Assembly: GCA_026413225.1 (NCBI GenBank)
Contig: CM048591.1
Span: 76,434,009-76,498,008 of the forward strand
Direction of reading: 5' to 3'
DNA: 64,000 nucleotides
Origin: Otis tarda
Lineage: Eukaryota; Chordata; Aves; Otidiformes; Otididae
A model generated the notes under the pieces. The model made no database searches. It was not told the origin of the DNA and saw only the letters and a program-made list of their open reading frames with translations. Shown here one piece after another: positions 37,101 through 64,000 of the stretch. The translations under genes and the position numbers were made by a program. How positions within the stretch are numbered: position 1 is the first letter of the stretch; each line of letters begins with the position of its first letter.

Positions 37101-37205
37101 GAGCTGGTCCTTAAAGCACGATTATCACTCCTCTGCCGTGGAAACACAATGAAATCTGCCCGTTACTCTCAGTAAGACGGCTTTCTCTTCCCTTTCCTCC
37201 GCAAA
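34145..37205. other. Noncoding; GC-rich then mixed
   Basis: CpG-rich pieces lie at 34410-34620 and 34800-34960, with an A/T-richer stretch at 35090-35260. An A12 run sits at 37204-37215. No exon or repeat family was recognised. The G+C-rich regime ends near the right edge. Confidence 0.45.
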
Positions 37206-37219
37206 AAAAAAAAAAGAAA

Positions 37220-37890
37220 TTCCTTGAATTAATCTCAAAATACAAACACACTTTATTTTCCCAACACTTGAATAGGCTGATTGTTTCCACCATTTATATT
37301 TAACATTAAAGTTTAATCATGAAGTTGTTAACCATAAAAAACTATTAAATGAGTACAGAACATTAAAAAAATTAGTAAGCATTTCAGAATGAGCACTTGA
37401 AAAGAAAATTTACGCATAGAAACAATGGAGAATTACAATTAAGAGCTCTAGGGATCTGAGAATGATTTGTCCAGCCATTACACAGTCATTTCAATTTAAA
37501 TTAAAATTGTAACTATTTTCTAGTCTACTAAAAATACGTGGTGTCACATTAAGAGTTTTAATGGAGCTTTCTCTAGGGAATGCAGAAAAGCTAGTTAGTA
37601 GCACATAAATAACTATATATTAGAAACTGAATAAATTCTCTGCCAGAAACCTAATGTGATAAAAACAAAAATGACAGTGGATTATTCTATTTTCTCTAAC
37701 GAAGCACAGCCTTCATGGTAAACCAAAGAAACCGTTCACAGGGCGCCTGTCTACATGTGTCTATATGGCTTTGCCTGAGCTGACTCACAAAAATAAACAA
37801 ATTTCTGCCCAATAGATATATTTTTAACTTGATCTATGTGAATTATGCCATGTACATTGTTCACAAACGGACAGTATTATCTAACAGTAC
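37220..37890. promoter_or_regulatory. Candidate conserved noncoding element at the composition boundary
   Basis: About 650 bases of A/T-rich, non-repetitive DNA with many homeodomain-style cores (TTTAATCATG, GTTGTTAACC, ACAATTAAGAG, CAATTTAAATTAAAATTG). A minus-strand AATAAA near its left edge (37252-37257) would suit a 3' end of a minus-strand transcript. Neither reading is proven. Confidence 0.35.
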
Positions 37891-40145
37891 AATCTTCCCT
37901 CCTCCTTCTCCTAGAACATATGGAAGAAGTGGCCGTGGTCTATCCAATATCCCTGACGTCAGGAAAATTGGCTTAGTCAAAGTTTTAAACCCTGCAAAAC
38001 ATGTTTTGAGAAATAAAGAGAGTTTTTTTTAGTGAGTCGCTTTATCCAAGTCTACCTAAACACGCAGATCTGACCAAACAAAACGTACTTGTGCACCAAG
38101 TCAAAGCCAGCCTTACCGTGGACCTGGATGGCTTCTGCAAACCAGAAGACTGAGATCTGGGAGCGGCGTGCTGCTATCTGGGAAGTGAAGGCCACGTTTA
38201 ATAAAGAAGAGGACGATGTGTCTTGCCTGCTTTGCTCACCAGCACCATACTTGGGATTTCACGGAAACACAAAGAAACCGGAGGAGCTCGCCCCATCCAA
38301 CCCCCCAGCGCTCCAGTCGGTCCCTCAGTGGTGCTCAGGGACCGGAAAATTCCCCGCCCTTGACCCGGTCCTCCAAGCACAGCCCAGAGAGGCGCTGGCT
38401 GTCTTCGCTCCCAAAGAGATCTCCCTCCTGCCCTTGTGCTCAAAACATAAAGCAACCCACCCAATCATCTGGCCTGTAAGTGCCTCCATAGCTGTCAGAC
38501 CAAGCTAGAGACCGGTTGGTGAGGTGTCTCCTCTTGTGCCATCGTGAGCAGATCGGTGTGGATTGCAACCGAGCGCTGTGCAGTCCTGAGCAAGGCCTGC
38601 ACCTGCGTCCCGTGGGAGACATGGCAAAACCCATCCGTGAAGGTATGGAGGTGTTCTGAGGTCGTGGAAAACATCTCACAGGCTTTGAGGACATGATGGT
38701 ATAATGCAAACCTTTGTTGAGGTCAGTTTAGTGTTATAGCTTTCAAGCACCCAGAAGTTAAAGTTTTAGGGATTGGTAGCCACTGTCAAGTGTATTATAA
38801 CGAAGCAACTAAAATTTTGTTATCCATATCTTCCAACAAAGGTTGGTGGCATTAAACATTTGATAAGCTTTCCATGTGGCATTCCTGCTTGTTTTTTTCA
38901 GCTTTTCACTATTTTCATAAATTACAGATGTCAGAACAGTAATTCCCTTAGTTAATATATTAACTGTAACGAAGCAGAACAAAGGGCAAGCAATCAGACT
39001 AACAGCCTCAACCCGGACCGGATCTGCAAAAAAAGTCTGTGCGTTTTTTCTTTGTGCTACATCAACACCAAATCTCACTCTAGAGACTCAGTGACGACGT
39101 TAGCTTCAATACGTAAACATATTTTGATTTTCCTTTCTCCTCAAAATTTAATTCCATTCTTGTCTGCTCAGATTACACAGATGTGTTTTAATCTTAGCAT
39201 TGACCTCTTGGAATTTCTCTGTCGGTTTCTGATTACACACCCAAACCATCTTAAACCCGCCTGCTCCTCCGCAAAACCATCCAGCAGTACAAGCTCAAAG
39301 AAAAGAGGCAAGGAGAAGAAAAGTGATGAAAGGGTGATATTTTCTATGAAAAATACTTTCTGTGTTATAATTTTGAAGAGGCGGCTTTAAAAAGAGTCTT
39401 TACATCAAGCTTAGAATGGAAAAACAATTTAAACGGGTGAACGGGGGGGCTGTAGGGGTAAAGGAGGAACGGCTCACTGCTGTCTGTGCCACAAAACAAA
39501 ATCAACACAGAACACAGTTTTGATAAAATATCAAAACGAGTCCAGTCCTTTGGGAAGTTGTCGTCTAAACAATATGTGGCAGAACTGATCTGCACAACAG
39601 ACAGGAAATAGCTGACACGGGGAAGGACAGGGATTACTCCATGAATTACAAATATCGGTGACTCAAAGAGATGAAAGGTGATCTGCTGAAGAGAGAAGAG
39701 CTTCCAGTAGGAAGCATTGGTCTGGGACTACGCTTGTTAAATATCTTTGTTTGTGGCCTGGGCACAAACTGTAGAAGGTGTTACAGAAATCCGCAGGTAG
39801 CGCTGAATTAGAGGTGAAGGAAGAGGAACCCAAGGGAGGAACTTAGAACGTGTGCAGTGGAAAGAACATGAACATCCACAGCACAAAGTTCTAGGGACAG
39901 TAGTTCTGGTAGAAAGAGGACAGAGTGTTCCTATTGCGTGAAGGCCACACAGGGACTTACAAGAGTAGGGACCACTCCATCGCCTGCTTTCAAAGACGAG
40001 CCAAGATCAGCCAGGGGAGGACTTGGCACCAGCATGAAGAAATGGAGAGTCAAGAGGAGGCTGTAAGAGCCTGGCTAACTCAGTCTTACCAAACACGTGT
40101 TGGTAAGTCGTGGTTACTCACAGACTTGGACAAATGGTATGGTCA
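37891..40145. other. Noncoding; A/T-richer, nothing recognised
   Basis: Composition is now like that of the MELK introns. A moderately GC-rich patch lies at 38280-38400. No gene or repeat was recognised. Confidence 0.45.
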
Positions 40146-40147
40146 TG

Positions 40148-40414
40148 GAGACAGGATGAGAGGAAACAGCCTGAAGTTGCGCCAGGGGAGGTTTAGATGG
40201 GATATTAGGGAAAATTTCTTCACTGAAAGGGTTGTCAAGCACTGGAGCAGGCTGCCCGGGGAAGTGGTGGTCACCATCCCCGGAGGGATTTAAAAGATGT
40301 GTAAACGTGGTGCTCAGAGGTGTGGTTTAGTGCTGGACTTGGCAGTGCTAGGCTTACAGTTGGAGTTGATCATCTTAAAGGTCTTTTCCAACCTAAATTA
40401 TTCTGTGATTCTTA
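40148..40414 (+). mobile_element. CR1 3' end, older subfamily, plus strand
   Basis: Contains AGGGAAAATTTCTTCACTGA, GAGCAGGCTGCCCGGGGAAG and AGGTCTTTTCCAACCTAAAT, closing with ATTCTGTGATTCTTA. The sequence differs from the other plus-strand CR1 ends here and represents another subfamily. Confidence 0.88.
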
Positions 40415-40415
40415 G

Positions 40416-43400
40416 TGGTAATGCCAAGAACACATTCGCCTACAATGATCGTAAAGTAAGTTTAGACTCTACACGGAGTTCCTAGCCAAGGCAATGAAGT
40501 GAGGACAGCCTCCGAGGTGTAGCATACCAGCTGATTTCAAGACTGACCGACGCACTTGCCTTTATACAACCTAGCTGCTTGCAGGAGTAACCTGAATGCA
40601 GGGCAGCAAGGCAAACCGTCCAGCCTTGTGTTCCTCTGTGCGGAGGCTTCCACAAACCTGGCACACCAACCATGCTCCGTGCTATCCAGACAGCTGCTGT
40701 TAACCCTTGTTTTCGCCTCCCTCCAAGTTCCACCTGAGATCAGCTGAAAGACTTCCAGCAATCTCAGTGAAAAAAAATCACTGATAGTGTAGCCACAGGT
40801 TGGTTTTGAAAAAAAGCAGAAATGAATCTTGGTTCTTGCCCATTCTCTGATTCCTGTCATCGGATGTCATTCATTCACAGTAAAGAATATTTGCAAAAAA
40901 AGTCAGGACGGTAGCCTATGAAGAGGAACCTTGTTTCACACATCAGAGCTTGTAAGACAACTTGAATAAATTACCTCCCAGTTGTTTTTAGCTTAAAAAG
41001 AAGGAAGGAACAAGACATCTTAATTACTGTTTGTCCTTTCACAACATCAGTCCTGTCACCATAGGGAGGAGATGGTTATTCACACAGAATGTGCTTCTAA
41101 ACAGTGGCAGTGCAGACATTTCAGGACAATCCTGTGGTCATTTCTGAAACTAAAACTCAAGGAACGCAAAAGCAAGCGAATGTTTCAATTCTTCAGCCCT
41201 TGGGCTTTGCAGTGATTGGTGATCTAGAGCACACATCGTGCTATTCATTAGCTAGACTGTTATGAACATGTGTCCTTCAATCAGCTCTTCCATCTTCTAC
41301 CCTTGTTTCAATTTAGATCAAGTTCTGGGCAGAAGCCAAATTCTTGGGGAAAAGTTTGTATTCAAACAACAAGCAAGCAAAAAACCAGAGCTCACACAAT
41401 GCTGCAGCGCCCCAGATACTCATCAGCTATGGCCCTCGGCTGCACTGCTAGCACTTTTAGCTCGTTTCCAACTGCTGTTTAGCAGACAAATTCCAACCTC
41501 CATAAACCAAACAGAAGTCTGATACTGCAGCTAAGGAGTCAGGTACAGAAACCGTTTAAGTCTGGTATGAAGATTTAAGCACTAATTTGTTAGAACCACA
41601 GGGTAGCTGCGCCTTTATCAACACGAACTGTTAATTCGTGTGCCGGTCACCACTTGTAAGATCTCCTGCACTGTCTAGGATCACCATCTACCCTGCAGTG
41701 TAAGTGTTTTGGCAGTTTAGGGGTCTCACGAGCGTGGCTGCCCCCTCCAGCGCACGCGCACTTGCAGGTCCCTGCAGCACCAGCACAGCCCCTCTGTCCC
41801 GCTGGCACCCCCGCCCAGACCCCAGCCGACTGACCACCCCACGCAGGGCCGGTTTGGGGAGGACACAGACACTGCCCCCCAGCAGCCAGCTGTGGCTGTG
41901 ACCCCTGCACAGCGCCCCACCACTCAGCACCGTCCCACTGACCCCCTCAACATCCTGCACCCTCGGGTTTCCATCCCCACCCCTGCAAAGTCCCGCTCTG
42001 CTGCAGTTTCCCGAGAGCCCACCCGCTACTGCGCCTCACCAAGCTGGTTTGCTGTCTTTCTGTCTGTCAGGTTTGCACCCCTCTTTGTTATTTCTGACTT
42101 CCCCCTTTTCCTCAGTATCCCATTCGGCAAGCCCCAGATCAGATAACCTTTCCAAAATGAGCATTACCACATTCCACACACCCTTATCAGTTAACGTGAC
42201 TGACCAGGTCTGGTTCTCGTTACTTCCTCGCTTACCATCTCTTGGTCGGGTTTGTGTCATTGTATGTTCTTGTTCACGTTGTCCCTTTCTTCTTATTATC
42301 CTGTTCTGCATCTAAAAGGCTGTTGACCAGAAACGCTTCAAGGAGCAGCAGTTCTCTCCTTCCATATACCCCTGCAACATTTCTACCTTTTCTTGAAATT
42401 CATCGAAAACATTCCAGTTCCTTTACTTGTCTAAAGAGCAGCGAAGGGACAACTCGGCATTGAGGAAAAATGATGGACATTTCTACATCTACAGTGACTG
42501 CTTTGACAAAGAAATCCCCGTAGTTACTGCATGAAGGGTCACGGATAGTAAGTGGATGGTTTATAATTAGCAGCCGTAGCTCCCATCTGCCGCTGGATGT
42601 TTCCAAGCACATATAACTACACACCTACCCAGCCCTAGGATGGGTGAGCCCCAGGCTTCAGTTAAGGGACAGCAACGTGGGGTTCACACACAGCAGACGC
42701 CTTCACACACCTTCAGAAAAATCTGCAGCACAGCACCAGCTTGTCTAGGTATTAGTGGACGTCTTTGCACAAAGAAAGGCTTCAGCAGATCTGTCTTCCC
42801 ACTGCTGCGCTCGGATTTATCCCGGCGCGGTTGCTACTTGCTGAAGCAAAGCTAAAGGCACAAATACCGTACAAGACCGACATGAGCGCCTGGGAGACAT
42901 GTATCTTCTTCTGAGGCGATACCCCAACACCCTGGCCAGCTCTTAGGTGTCCTTACCAGCTGTGTGCATTTCAAATGTTATTTCTAGCGCTCAAGTTCCG
43001 CAGCCAGTCCTGTAAAGGTGTCACTCCTCGTAGACAGTCGGGGTTACACGCGGCTTCTCCACCCGCAGCAGTTCAAAGGTGCTATTGTTCCGTTCTGACG
43101 ATCACTTAACACAAGAGCATCAGAAAGCACAGACACATGTTAAGCATCACTGAGGCTCAGTAACAGATAGAGGAATGGTTTATGTGGGATCATAGTTTAA
43201 ATCCTAGCACTCCTGACTTCACATTTATTGAAGACAGCCCTATTTTGTACAACATTGAGCATGTAGTGTAACTCTGGGAAGCACAGCTGTGACTTCGTTA
43301 ATGATCTCAATAAATCCTACTTAAGCAGAGACAAGAAGAGAATTATGCAAATGACTATTTCTGCACCACATGTACTTGTCACTGAAGACATACCAGAATA

Positions 43401-43440
43401 AGCTTCAGCATACAAACACCAATACATTTTGAACCCATAT
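40416..43440. other. Noncoding; one GC-rich pocket
   Basis: A/T-richer sequence downstream of MELK. A C-rich pocket lies at about 41730-42010, unlike its surroundings. No exon or repeat was recognised. Confidence 0.45.
41730..42010. other. C-rich, GC-rich pocket about 1.5 kb beyond the MELK 3' end
   Basis: About 280 bases with many CCCC runs (CCCCCTCC, CACCCCCGCCCAGACCCC, TGCCCCCC) on the plus strand, so G runs on the MELK-sense strand. It could form G-rich structures. No gene function can be assigned. Confidence 0.45.
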
Positions 43441-43479
43441 ACAGGAAAAACATGCAAAAGGGGAAACAGCTTACAGAAT

Positions 43480-43485
43480 TTTATT
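43480..43485 (-). terminator. Likely MELK poly(A) signal
   Basis: AATAAA lies on the minus strand about 220 bases past the MELK stop, followed by U-rich and GU-containing sequence. It is the first canonical signal downstream of the stop and would give a short 3' UTR. The cleavage site is not visible directly, and another AATAAA at 43224-43229 could serve a longer UTR. Confidence 0.6.
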
Positions 43486-43705
43486 TCAGAAGTTGCAGAA
43501 CAGTTGTTAAAAACTTACAGTAAAGGAAACATACAGAAGGCATATATACAAAGAGGGATGGTTAAAAACCCAAGAAATACGACAGATTTGTCAAATACAG
43601 CTCTGAATGTGACAAATAATACTTTTCTGAATAGACCTTTATGAAATATTATGATTAAAGTCTCAGTAAAAAACCTGCTGCTTTCTCGACACGTGCATCA
43701 GCGAG

Positions 43706-63734
<20,029 letters not shown>

Positions 63735-64000
63735 CTAAGAGACCACAACAGCAAGCTATGAAATTGCTGATTACTTTGACAGCCTGTACATCACAGCAAG
63801 CAACAGACTACCACACAACACAAAATTTCACAGCATGTATATGACTGCATACAATTCGACTGCTCAAATTCAACCCAGCAACAGCTCTCCCATTACTCCC
63901 CAACAACCCTGGCACATTGATCAGCAAAGCCCAGACAGGCAAATGTAAAATAGCTAGTATTCTCATCAGCATTCTGTGTGATCGGCAGTAATAATCTTGA

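Noticed and set aside
1-43400. Search for PAX5 exons (paired domain, octapeptide, C-terminal YSHPQY region) and for tRNA-like or CRISPR-like structure
   Set aside because: None recognised on either strand; PAX5 is expected, if at all, beyond the left edge.

Overview
The window looks like bird nuclear DNA. It holds many copies of the CR1 LINE with typical avian 3' ends, no bacterial-style gene packing, and one clear vertebrate gene split into short exons with GT/AG introns. The species cannot be fixed from the sequence.

Right part (about 43.4-64 kb, minus strand, A/T-rich): this is most of MELK, the maternal embryonic leucine zipper kinase gene. Fifteen coding exons can be read by eye. They join in consistent phase into about 607 codons, with a stop at 43706-43708 and a likely AATAAA poly(A) signal at 43480-43485. 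The residues encoded match human MELK numbering from about residue 49 to the end: hinge C89, catalytic D132 in HRD, D150 in DFG, T167 in the activation segment, then the UBA domain, a variable TP-rich linker and the KA1 domain. The first coding exon(s), with the glycine loop and the VAIK lysine, lie beyond position 64000. The gene is compact, with introns of about 0.45-3.1 kb. CR1 relics sit antisense in two introns.

Left part (1 to about 43.4 kb): I find no convincing protein-coding exon. Up to about 37.2 kb it is visibly richer in G+C and CpG than the MELK part. It is broken by islands of A/T-rich, non-repetitive, homeodomain-site-rich sequence that look like conserved noncoding elements (about 2.2-2.9, 14.2-14.6, 17.4-17.6, 27.7-28.3, 33.0-33.5 and 37.2-37.9 kb). 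Some of these abut CpG-rich blocks. CR1 copies occur at 9.9-12.0 kb (a composite with a decayed ORF1 esterase and ORF2 endonuclease start), 12.6, 20.8, 30.2, 30.8-31.5, 34.0 and 40.2 kb. In human, MELK lies tail-to-tail with PAX5 across a long intergenic gap. By analogy this stretch may be MELK-PAX5 intergenic DNA with regulatory elements, but no PAX5 exon was recognised here and that part is inference.

No RNA gene, CRISPR array, intact mobile element or new multi-gene system was found. The most useful leads are a weak splice donor in MELK next to an in-frame stop that overlaps AATAAA, the CNE-like/CpG-rich block pairs, the composite CR1, a 42-bp perfect purine-pyrimidine alternation, and a speculative single-exon secreted-peptide-like frame at 14998-15387.
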